This document shows, piece after piece, positions 6,648 to 13,371 of a stretch of DNA of 22,637 bases (positions within the stretch are counted from its first letter, which is position 1; the number at the start of each line of letters is the position of its first letter). The translations under genes were made by a program, and so were the position numbers. Source of the DNA: Sutterella sp. (GTDB lineage: Bacteria > Pseudomonadota > Gammaproteobacteria > Burkholderiales > Burkholderiaceae_F); the NCBI GenBank assembly GCA_019410445.1, contig DXSO01000015.1, positions 1-22,637 on the forward strand. Direction: 5' to 3'. The notes under the pieces are model-generated. The model saw only the letters and a list, made by a program, of their open reading frames with translations. It ran no database searches and was not told the origin of the DNA.

Positions 6648-8687
6648 GTGACTGAGATTCTTACTTTTCCGCATTCGCCTTTTGAACTGCACGCCGAATT
6701 TGCGCCGGCAGGCGATCAGCCCTCGGCAATTGCTCAACTGACCGAAGGATTGCAGGAGGGCTACAGCGCACAGACACTGCTCGGGGTAACGGGGTCGGGA
6801 AAGACGTTTACGATGGCCAACATCATCGCACGCATCGGCGTGCCGGCTCTCGTCATGGCTCCCAACAAGACGCTTGCCGCGCAGCTCTACAGCGAGATGC
6901 GAGAGTTCTTTCCCAACAACGCCGTTGAGTATTTCGTTTCGTATTACGACTACTATCAACCCGAAGCGTATGTTCCGGCACGCGACCTTTTCATCGAAAA
7001 GGATTCGGCGGTCAATGAACACATCGAGCAGATGCGTTTGGCGGCGACCAAGTCCATTCTGGAGCGGCGCGATACGATCATTGTGGCGACGGTTTCGGCC
7101 ATATACGGCATCGGCAAGCCTGAAAGCTATACGCAGATGCGCTTGATCCTTCGCACGGGCGACATTAAAGAGCGAAAGGATCTGATCAGTCAGTTGGTCA
7201 AGATGCAGTACAAGCGCAACGACATGGAGTTTTTGCGCGGCACGTTTCGAGTTCGAGGCGATACGATCGACATCTTCCCGGCAGAACACGCTGAAGTGGC
7301 CGTTCGCGTGGAACTTTTCGACGATGAGGTCGAGGCTGTGGTGCTCTTTGATCCGCTTTCAGGCAAGGTGCGTCAGAAGGTCCCTCGCTTTGTCGTCTAT
7401 CCGGCCAGCCATTACGTGACGCCGCGTGATGAAATCGTCAGAGCAATGAGCAGCATCAAGGCTGAGCTTAAGGATCGTCTTGAGGAGCTTTATAAAGACA
7501 ACAAGCTTGTGGAAGCGCAGAGACTGCAGCAGCGCACGCTTTTTGATTTGGAAATGCTCGATCAGGTCGGCTTTTGCAAAGGAATTGAAAACTATTCACG
7601 ACATCTGACTGGGTTGGCGCCGGGTGAGGCGCCGCCGTGTCTCATTGACTATTTGCCGGCCGACAGCATCATGTTTTTTGATGAAAGTCACGTGATGATC
7701 GGGCAGCTGGGCGGAATGTATCGCGGGGACCGATCCCGTAAGGAAACGCTGGTGCAGTACGGCTTTCGTCTGCCATCGGCATTGGACAACAGACCGCTGC
7801 GTTTTGACGAGTTTGAACGCAAGATGCGCCGTACGGTGTTTGTGTCGGCAACTCCGGCGGCGTACGAATTGGAAAAAAGCGCTCAGGTTGTCGAACAGGT
7901 CGTGCGTCCGACCGGACTGATCGATCCGGAAGTGGAGGTGCGGCCTGCGTCCACTCAGGTCGATGATGTTCTCTCGGAGGTCAATGAACGGGCCGCCGCG
8001 GGAGAACGAGTGTTGGTGACGACGCTTACCAAACGCATGGCTGAAGAGCTCACCGAGTTTTTGAGAGAACACAACGTGCGCGTGCGCTATCTTCACTCGG
8101 ATATTGATACTGTCGAGCGAGTGGAAATCATTCGTGATTTGCGTGCAGGCGTCTTTGACGTGCTTGTTGGCATCAACTTGCTGCGAGAAGGACTTGATAT
8201 TCCCGAAGTCTCTCTGGTGGCCATTCTTGATGCGGACAAGGAAGGATTTTTGCGTTCGACCCGCTCGCTTATTCAGACAATCGGCCGCGCGGCACGAAAC
8301 GTCAAGGGCAAGGCGATTTTGTATGCCGATGCAATGACCGATTCGATGAGACAGGCCATTGACGAGACGGAGCGCCGACGCGAAAAGCAAAAAAATTACA
8401 ACAAGGAGCACGGTATAACGCCGCGCAGCGTCGTTAAGGAAGTTCGAGAAATCATCGACGGAGTGTATCGTCCTGATGCGGCGGCCCAGGATGAAGGCAA
8501 GATCAAGGGCCTTGATATCAAGGACGACAAGAGCCTTGCCCGCGAAATCAAGGAAACGGAAAAGAAGATGCTTGCCTGCGCAAGGGATTTGGACTTTGAG
8601 CAGGCAGCCGTTCTGCGCGATCGGCTTGAAGCACTCAAGCGTTTGGCTTTCGGTACCGATGGTCGAACGGCTGCAGAATCACATTAA
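6648..8687 (+). CDS. uvrB: UvrABC system protein B
   Basis: A 679-residue protein, similar to E. coli UvrB (673). It verifies DNA damage in nucleotide excision repair, receives DNA from UvrA and recruits UvrC. Walker A GVTGSGKT is at residues 46-53. The damage-gripping beta-hairpin region YYDYYQPEAYVP is near residues 96-107, DESH lies near residue 343, and the C-terminal helicase motifs (NLLREGLDIPE and QTIGRAARN) are present. The terminal UVR domain that contacts UvrC (DFEQAAVLRDRLEALK) lies at about residues 648-663. The start is GTG at 6648, chosen for the family N-terminus; the ribosome binding site is weak. The stop overlaps the convergent HAD gene by 9 bp, with no separate terminator. 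Confidence 0.97.
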   Translation: MTEILTFPHSPFELHAEFAPAGDQPSAIAQLTEGLQEGYSAQTLLGVTGSGKTFTMANIIARIGVPALVMAPNKTLAAQLYSEMREFFPNNAVEYFVSYYDYYQPEAYVPARDLFIEKDSAVNEHIEQMRLAATKSILERRDTIIVATVSAIYGIGKPESYTQMRLILRTGDIKERKDLISQLVKMQYKRNDMEFLRGTFRVRGDTIDIFPAEHAEVAVRVELFDDEVEAVVLFDPLSGKVRQKVPRFVVYPASHYVTPRDEIVRAMSSIKAELKDRLEELYKDNKLVEAQRLQQRTLFDLEMLDQVGFCKGIENYSRHLTGLAPGEAPPCLIDYLPADSIMFFDESHVMIGQLGGMYRGDRSRKETLVQYGFRLPSALDNRPLRFDEFERKMRRTVFVSATPAAYELEKSAQVVEQVVRPTGLIDPEVEVRPASTQVDDVLSEVNERAAAGERVLVTTLTKRMAEELTEFLREHNVRVRYLHSDIDTVERVEIIRDLRAGVFDVLVGINLLREGLDIPEVSLVAILDADKEGFLRSTRSLIQTIGRAARNVKGKAILYADAMTDSMRQAIDETERRREKQKNYNKEHGITPRSVVKEVREIIDGVYRPDAAAQDEGKIKGLDIKDDKSLAREIKETEKKMLACARDLDFEQAAVLRDRLEALKRLAFGTDGRTAAESH

Positions 8688-9359
8688 GCTCGATGATTTA
8701 CTGAGTAATCGTTGTGCCAGATCCGGCAGATCCTGCACGTGATTGGCCAGAGCGCTTGCTCCCCACTGACTGACATCGAGTCCGCTTCCCGTATAGCCCC
8801 AGGTTGCTGCGATAAAGGCAAGTCCTGCGTTGGCTGCGGCCTGTGCGTCGCGTGCGTCATCTCCGACGTAAAGAGTCTCGTGGGGAGCGTACCCGAGCGT
8901 GCGCATTGCGTATTCAAGCGCATCGGGAGCGGGCTTGGGGGTGCCTAATGTTTGCGCCGACACAATGCAGGCCGCCTCTTGCGCCAACCCCTTTGCTTGG
9001 CACAACGGACGGGCGAGTTCTATGACTTTGTTGGTGACGATTCCCCAGGACAAGCCCCGAGCGGAGAGCTCCTGCAGCATGGGTTGAACCTCCTCAAACA
9101 GGGTGCTGTGCTCAACCATGATTTCAGCGTAGTGAGACAAAAACTCTGTTTTGGTTTCTACAAAACGGCAGGCGTTGGTCGGCATCCTCAGTGAGGCCCA
9201 GATCAGTCCGGCGGCTCCGCGTCCGCAATGCTCCCGCAGTGCTGCGTAGGGAAGAGCGGCCAGATGCCGACGCAATCTCAGGACATTGGCCGAATAAGTC
9301 AGTCCCGGGGCGCTGTCGATCAGCGTTCCGTCCAGATCAAACAAAATGAGTCCACGCAA
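8679..9359 (-). CDS. gph: Phosphoglycolate phosphatase-like HAD hydrolase
   Basis: A haloacid dehalogenase phosphatase of the Gph/PGP group, which removes phosphate from 2-phosphoglycolate or similar small phosphoesters. Motif I FDLDGTLIDS holds the nucleophile and acid/base aspartates, motif II is GIVTNK, motif III the lysine in GTPKPAPDAL, and motif IV YVGDDARDAQAAANAG. There is a helical cap between motifs I and II. The frame opens at 9389 with TTG. I prefer the TTG at 9359, preceded by GGGAG at 8 nt, giving 227 residues with motif I near residue 8, as is usual. An earlier TTG at 9389 would start 5 nt after the pit2 terminator T-run. The exact phosphatase substrate is not proven. Confidence 0.8.
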   Translation of the reverse strand: MRGLILFDLDGTLIDSAPGLTYSANVLRLRRHLAALPYAALREHCGRGAAGLIWASLRMPTNACRFVETKTEFLSHYAEIMVEHSTLFEEVQPMLQELSARGLSWGIVTNKVIELARPLCQAKGLAQEAACIVSAQTLGTPKPAPDALEYAMRTLGYAPHETLYVGDDARDAQAAANAGLAFIAATWGYTGSGLDVSQWGASALANHVQDLPDLAQRLLSKSSSLM

Positions 9360-9394
9360 TTGTTCTGCTCCCGGTAACGGTAAAAACAAGGGAT

Positions 9395-9432
9395 AAAAAA
9401 AGCCCCGTACAACGAAGAAAATTGTACGGGGC
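9395..9432 (-). terminator. Terminator of pit2, directly before gph
   Basis: GCCCCGTACAA and TTGTACGGGGC form a perfect 11-bp stem (9402-9412 with 9422-9432). On the minus strand seven T follow (9401-9395). It lies 31 nt after the pit2 stop and abuts the gph frame, so gph is either expressed by read-through or from an unseen promoter. Confidence 0.9.
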
Positions 9433-9463
9433 GAATTGATTAGTGGCTAAGAGAATCCGTTAA

Positions 9464-11806
9464 TCAGGATTTTTTCCCAAAGCCCGTGACGTGCAAAGCT
9501 CGCAGAATGTTTTGCGGTCCTTTGAACGTGTTTTCCTCCTGAGCCGGCGTCTTGGGTGCATCGTCCTTGGACTCGGCATCGGTTTGAGCGCGATCACACA
9601 AATCATTCAATTCGTGCTGCAACACGGCTACGATGCTGTAGCGGTTGACAAGTTCACGGGCAAACTGCAGGAAGTTAAGGTAAAGCTCACAGCCGCGCAT
9701 CGAGATGTTTTCCGTTGCAATCGACGACAGGAGATTTTCCTGCATGCGGTCGATTTCAAGGATGATGTCATTGCCGTTGAGCTTGACGACTTCGAGTGCG
9801 TGACGTCCCTTGACAGCCCGTCCGAGCTTTTGCAGGTCGGCGGCAAGCTGAATGAGATTGGCTTTGAGTTCACCCTTGTAGACGCGGTGGCGATTGGCCA
9901 CGTGGTCCTTGACGGTGGTCGTGAGTTTTTGCAGGTTGCTGCCCACGACGCGCATGCCGGTATAGGCGCGGTAGTAGCAGTAGCGTGCGTCACGATCAAG
10001 TTTCGTGTCGGACTTGCGCTGCTGAGCCATGTCGTAGTAGACGCTGCGTTCGCGGCTCAAAAGATCAAAGAAATCGGTCGATTCGCTCTTGATCTTGCGC
10101 AGAGCCGACTCGTTGTCATTGAGAAAGGCTTTGACGGTGGCTTCAAAAAGATCAACGGTGCGCTGCAGGTGCGGACCAACCGACTCGTTGATGGCGTCGC
10201 GCACGGAGTAGCAGTCGTCTTTTTCAAGACGGCGAGCCTGCTGCTGATCATTCGAAGTCTTGAGGAAGTTGGAGCGGATAAGCAACGTCAACACGAAGAG
10301 CATGAGCGCAATCATCATGTACGTGCCGCCCATCATCACCATCAAGCAGACCAGTGCGGCTGCCGAGCACGCGGTAAAGGCCGTCAGGAACCAACCGCTG
10401 ATCACGGTGAGCACGCCGGAGATGCGATAGACGGCCGTCTCACGGTCCCAGGCGCCGTCGGCAAAGCTCGACCCCATGGCGACCATGAACGTGACGTAAG
10501 TCGTCGACAGCGGCAGCTTCAGACTCGTTGCCGAGGCAATCAAAATGGAGCTCAGCACCAGATTGACGGAAGCGCGGACATAGTCAAAGGGAAGAGGCTG
10601 TTCGTGACGCTCAAGCTTGCGGGGCTTGAAGCGCGAGTGCAAAGCGCCCTGAACGCGCATCGGAAGAATCTGACGGATGACGGAACCAAGCGTCATGGAG
10701 CTGCGAACGATCATGCGGCCGGGCAAAGAGCTGCCGAATTGTTCGTGTTCGCCCTGCTGGCTGGAAGACAGATTGATGGAAGTCTGCACGACGCGACGGG
10801 CCTTTTTGCTGAACCAAAGCGTGAGCACCATCACCATGCCGGACAAAAGCAGGAAGAATGTTGCGGCTTTATTTCCCTTTTCGGCAAGGCTCGTCATCAT
10901 GTAGGTGCTGCCGTCCGTGCCGTTGGCCATGAAGTCGCGCACGGCGTCGAGCGCGGCAAGAGGAACGCCCACAAAGTTGACCAAGTCGTTGCCGGCAAAG
11001 GCAAACGCAAGCGAGAAGGTGCCGCTCAGAATGACGATGCGGAAGATGTTGAAGTTGATCGTCCAGAGCAGAATCGAGAAGATGACCGACAACGATACGA
11101 AAAGCGTGAGCAGAATCACAAGCGTGTTGGCGTTGATCCAGGCAAGCCATTCGGGCTGCATGAAGCTGGCGCCCTTGGCTCCCTTCATGACCAGGAAGTA
11201 GAAGATGGCCGTCAGGCAGAAGCCTCCGAATACACCGCCGATGCGTCGATACATTGCCTCGAAGTGAAATGTAAAGAGCAGACGCATCAGGTACTGCACC
11301 ACCATGCCAGAGACGAAAGCCACGCCGACAGAAATCAAAATGCCGGAGATGATGGTCAACGCTTTGGCAGTATTGATGTAATGAACCACCGCAGCAAAAC
11401 TGCCGTCGGCAATGTAGATCTTGTAGAGCGCAGCGGCCAGGGCACTGCCGAGCAGCTCGAAGATGATCGAAACGGTGGTGGAGGTGGGCAGCCCCAGCGA
11501 GTTGAAGGTATCGAGCAAAAGTACGTCAGCGATCATGACGGCAAAAAAGACGATCATGATTTCGTTGAACGTGAACATCTGCGGATGAAAGACGCCGGAA
11601 CGCGCAATTTCCATCATCCCGGAGGAGAAGGTAGCGCCCAGGAGGACGCCAAAACTGGCCACCCACATCGTTGTACGGAACTTTGCGATGCGGCAGCCCA
11701 AGGCGGAGTTCAAAAAGTTGACGGCGTCGTTACTGACGCCGACGAACAGATCAAAGCACGCCAACACGGCCAGAAAGCCGAGGACGACTAAATAAAAATC
11801 AGACAT
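9464..11806 (-). CDS. PiT-family inorganic phosphate transporter with C-terminal helical (PhoU-like) domain, second paralog
   Basis: A 780-residue paralog of pit1 on the opposite strand, with the same two Asn-Asp motifs (GVSNDAVNFLNSALG and AGNDLVNFVGVPLAA), the same ~10 membrane segments and the same long helical tail (DARYCYYR, DHVANRHRVY, RGCELYLNFL). It ends with about 40 extra charged residues not found in pit1. It should bring phosphate across the inner membrane. The soluble domain may gate or sense, which is inference. The ATG is at 11804-11806. Upstream lie a 30-bp near-palindrome in the leader and an excellent Pho box. Residues 422-471 are encoded by DNA identical to pit1. A strong terminator follows the stop codon. 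Confidence 0.88.
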   Translation of the reverse strand: MSDFYLVVLGFLAVLACFDLFVGVSNDAVNFLNSALGCRIAKFRTTMWVASFGVLLGATFSSGMMEIARSGVFHPQMFTFNEIMIVFFAVMIADVLLLDTFNSLGLPTSTTVSIIFELLGSALAAALYKIYIADGSFAAVVHYINTAKALTIISGILISVGVAFVSGMVVQYLMRLLFTFHFEAMYRRIGGVFGGFCLTAIFYFLVMKGAKGASFMQPEWLAWINANTLVILLTLFVSLSVIFSILLWTINFNIFRIVILSGTFSLAFAFAGNDLVNFVGVPLAALDAVRDFMANGTDGSTYMMTSLAEKGNKAATFFLLLSGMVMVLTLWFSKKARRVVQTSINLSSSQQGEHEQFGSSLPGRMIVRSSMTLGSVIRQILPMRVQGALHSRFKPRKLERHEQPLPFDYVRASVNLVLSSILIASATSLKLPLSTTYVTFMVAMGSSFADGAWDRETAVYRISGVLTVISGWFLTAFTACSAAALVCLMVMMGGTYMMIALMLFVLTLLIRSNFLKTSNDQQQARRLEKDDCYSVRDAINESVGPHLQRTVDLFEATVKAFLNDNESALRKIKSESTDFFDLLSRERSVYYDMAQQRKSDTKLDRDARYCYYRAYTGMRVVGSNLQKLTTTVKDHVANRHRVYKGELKANLIQLAADLQKLGRAVKGRHALEVVKLNGNDIILEIDRMQENLLSSIATENISMRGCELYLNFLQFARELVNRYSIVAVLQHELNDLCDRAQTDAESKDDAPKTPAQEENTFKGPQNILRALHVTGFGKKS
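10395..10542 (-). repeat. 148-bp segment identical to pit1 (copy 2)
   Basis: The reverse complement of this stretch equals 3793-3940 at every base. The two copies are in opposite orientation about 6.5 kb apart, so recombination between them would invert the intervening DNA. Confidence 0.9.
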
Positions 11807-11811
11807 TTGAG

Positions 11812-11841
11812 CACGGATGGGTTGTTAACAATCCATCCGTG
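11812..11841. repeat. 30-bp near-perfect palindrome in the pit2 leader
   Basis: The outer arms CACGGATGG and CCATCCGTG and the inner palindrome TTGTTAACAA share one centre. Only one symmetrical position pair fails to match. The element begins 5 nt upstream of the pit2 ATG, between start codon and Pho box. It could be an operator or a leader hairpin masking the ribosome binding site. Confidence 0.6.
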
Positions 11842-11857
11842 AGTGTTGCAGAGATTT

Positions 11858-11875
11858 ATGACACTTTTATGACAA
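11858..11875 (-). promoter_or_regulatory. Candidate Pho box upstream of pit2
   Basis: On the minus strand TTGTCAT (11875-11869), AAAA, GTGTCAT (11864-11858) form an 11-bp-period direct repeat, nearly identical to the PhoB consensus. It lies about 52 bp upstream of the pit2 ATG. A lone third TTGTCAT sits on the plus strand at 11888-11894. Confidence 0.82.
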
Positions 11876-11923
11876 AGCGCAACAAAGTTGTCATAAACCG
11901 GAAAATGTACCGTTTGGGTCAGC

Positions 11924-11956
11924 AAAAAAGCCTGCCGCACACAATGGCGGCAGGCT
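11924..11956 (-). terminator. Terminator of yhbY
   Basis: GCCTGCCGC and GCGGCAGGC form a 9-bp G/C-rich stem (11930-11938 with 11947-11955). On the minus strand a run of six T follows. It lies 24 nt after the yhbY stop codon. Confidence 0.9.
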
Positions 11957-11979
11957 TGGAAAAGAGGGCGTCTCAGGAG

Positions 11980-12456
11980 TTAAGCCAGGGATGCTTTCTT
12001 GGTTTTGCGTTTGGCTGCGGAGCGAGCCTTGCTCTTTCTCTTGGCGTCCTTGGCGCTGGAGGGTTTGCCCAACGCGACCTTCTTTTTCTTTTCGGTCGGC
12101 TTTTTGATGCCGCGGGCACCGGGTTCGGCTTTGGCACGCAGCAGACTCAGTCCGAGTTCTTTTTCCTGCTGCTCCTTTTCAACGGGCGGACGGAAGAAAA
12201 CGAGCATCTTGCCGATGGCTTGAATGCGTGCGGCTCCGAGTTCGTCGGCCACCGTGTGGTAAATTTCCTCGCGCTCTTCGCGATCGTCACCGGCAACATG
12301 GACTTTCACCAGACCGTGATCGTCAAGAGCTCGAGCAATTTCTTTCATGACGGCCGGCGTCATGCCTTTTTCACCGATCAGGACGACCGGATTCAAGTGA
12401 TGGGCGTCGGCGCGCAGGCGCAGTCTTTCGTTACGCTCTAAAATTAGTTCTGTCAT
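11980..12456 (-). CDS. yhbY: YhbY family CRS1/YhbY-domain RNA-binding protein
   Basis: A 158-residue protein. Residues 1-97 form the CRS1/YhbY (CRM) RNA-binding domain, with LRADAHHLNPVVLIGEKG at the start of the fold, where the GxxG-like loop of the family lies, and LVKVHVAGDDREERE further on. YhbY associates with the precursor large ribosomal subunit in E. coli. About 60 residues follow that are very rich in lysine, alanine and arginine. This tail is not part of the E. coli protein (about 97 residues) and probably adds nonspecific RNA affinity. The ATG is at 12454-12456. It is divergent from rlmE, as is common in proteobacteria, and ends at its own terminator. Confidence 0.88.
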   Translation of the reverse strand: MTELILERNERLRLRADAHHLNPVVLIGEKGMTPAVMKEIARALDDHGLVKVHVAGDDREEREEIYHTVADELGAARIQAIGKMLVFFRPPVEKEQQEKELGLSLLRAKAEPGARGIKKPTEKKKKVALGKPSSAKDAKRKSKARSAAKRKTKKASLA

Positions 12457-12515
12457 TGGTTAATTGCGTCTTGGTTCCAAATGGTTAAGTGCAGGACGCA
12501 TTTTATTTTGTTTTC

Positions 12516-13166
12516 ATGCCGAAGTCCTTAAAAAAATTACGTTCCAACCGCGCTTGGATTGAGCGCCATATCAACGATCCCTTTGTCAAGAAGAGTCGAC
12601 GGGAAGGGTATCGAGCCCGATCTGTTTATAAGCTCACGGAGCTTGATGACACGGAGCATCTTTTCCGCCCCGGCATGAATGTGGCGGATTTGGGGAGTGC
12701 CCCCGGCAGCTGGACGCAGATCGTGCGCGAGCGTCTCACGGATCAAAACGGCCAACTGCAGGGCCGCATCATTGCCATGGATATTCTGCCGATGGAGCCC
12801 ATCGACGGCGTGACGTTTCTGCAGGGTGACTTCCGCGAGCAGGAGGTGGCCGACAAACTCAACGAGATTCTTGCCGGCGACAAGCTCGATGTCGTCATCA
12901 GCGACATGGCTCCGAACCTTTCGGGCATTGCGATGGTCGATGCCAATGCAAGTCTGCTGCTCAATGAGCTGGCTCTTGATTTTGCCATTGAGCATCTCAA
13001 ACCTGAAGGCGTATTCGTGACCAAGGCCTTCCAGGGCTCGGGGTATTCGCAGTTTATTGAAAACTGCAAGCGGCATTTCGTGAGCGTGGCGCAGCGCAAA
13101 CCTGCGGCGAGCCGAGGTTCGAGCGCGGAAATGTACGTGGTTGCACGACGACTCAAGCAAAAATGA
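12516..13166 (+). CDS. rlmE: 23S rRNA (uridine-2'-O-)-methyltransferase RlmE
   Basis: A 216-residue FtsJ-family SAM-dependent enzyme (E. coli RlmE has 209) that methylates the ribose of U2552 in the large-subunit A loop. The SAM motif VADLGSAPGSWTQ lies at residues 56-68. The K-D-K-E catalytic set is visible as K39 (VYKLTE), D130 (ISDMAPNLSG), K170 (FVTKAFQGSG) and E205 (SSAEMYVV). I choose the ATG at 12516 for the family N-terminus. A GTG nine codons upstream (12489) keeps the frame but has no better ribosome binding site. It is followed by 205 bp and ftsH, the conserved order. Confidence 0.93.
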   Translation: MPKSLKKLRSNRAWIERHINDPFVKKSRREGYRARSVYKLTELDDTEHLFRPGMNVADLGSAPGSWTQIVRERLTDQNGQLQGRIIAMDILPMEPIDGVTFLQGDFREQEVADKLNEILAGDKLDVVISDMAPNLSGIAMVDANASLLLNELALDFAIEHLKPEGVFVTKAFQGSGYSQFIENCKRHFVSVAQRKPAASRGSSAEMYVVARRLKQK

Positions 13167-13176
13167 GGCGTTAAAA

Positions 13177-13202
13177 GCAAAGATTGTTAACCAATCTCTT
13201 GC
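13177..13202. other. Hairpin downstream of rlmE
   Basis: GCAA-AGATTG pairs with CAATCT-(C)-TTGC, with a TTAAC loop and one bulged C. No T-run follows on the plus strand, so it is not a classical terminator. It could be a processing or stability element before ftsH. The rest of the 205-bp gap holds a further hairpin (TTGTTTG at 13268-13274 with CAAACAA at 13280-13286) and no clear promoter. Confidence 0.4.
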
Positions 13203-13371
13203 TCAATGAGCGGCATTCGCGCCACTTTTGCTTTACTCTTAAGCTGCTGAGGTGTCCGTGCGCTGTTTTGTTTGCGAATCAAACAAGGAAGCGTGCGCTC
13301 CGCTTAATTCGTATTCGAGACTGGACGACTGTCAGACAATGATTTTCGTCCGCAATTAACAGAGGGTTATC

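Noticed and set aside
9491..11791. 766-codon open frame antisense to pit2
   Set aside because: It mirrors pit2 over its whole length. The composition (His/Asp/Glu/Gln-rich, no family motif) is typical of the complementary frame of a membrane protein gene, and the homologous antisense frame in pit1 is broken.
13177..13202. Hairpin after rlmE as a Rho-independent terminator
   Set aside because: No T-run follows on the coding strand and the stem is A/T-rich, so it was listed only as a hairpin.
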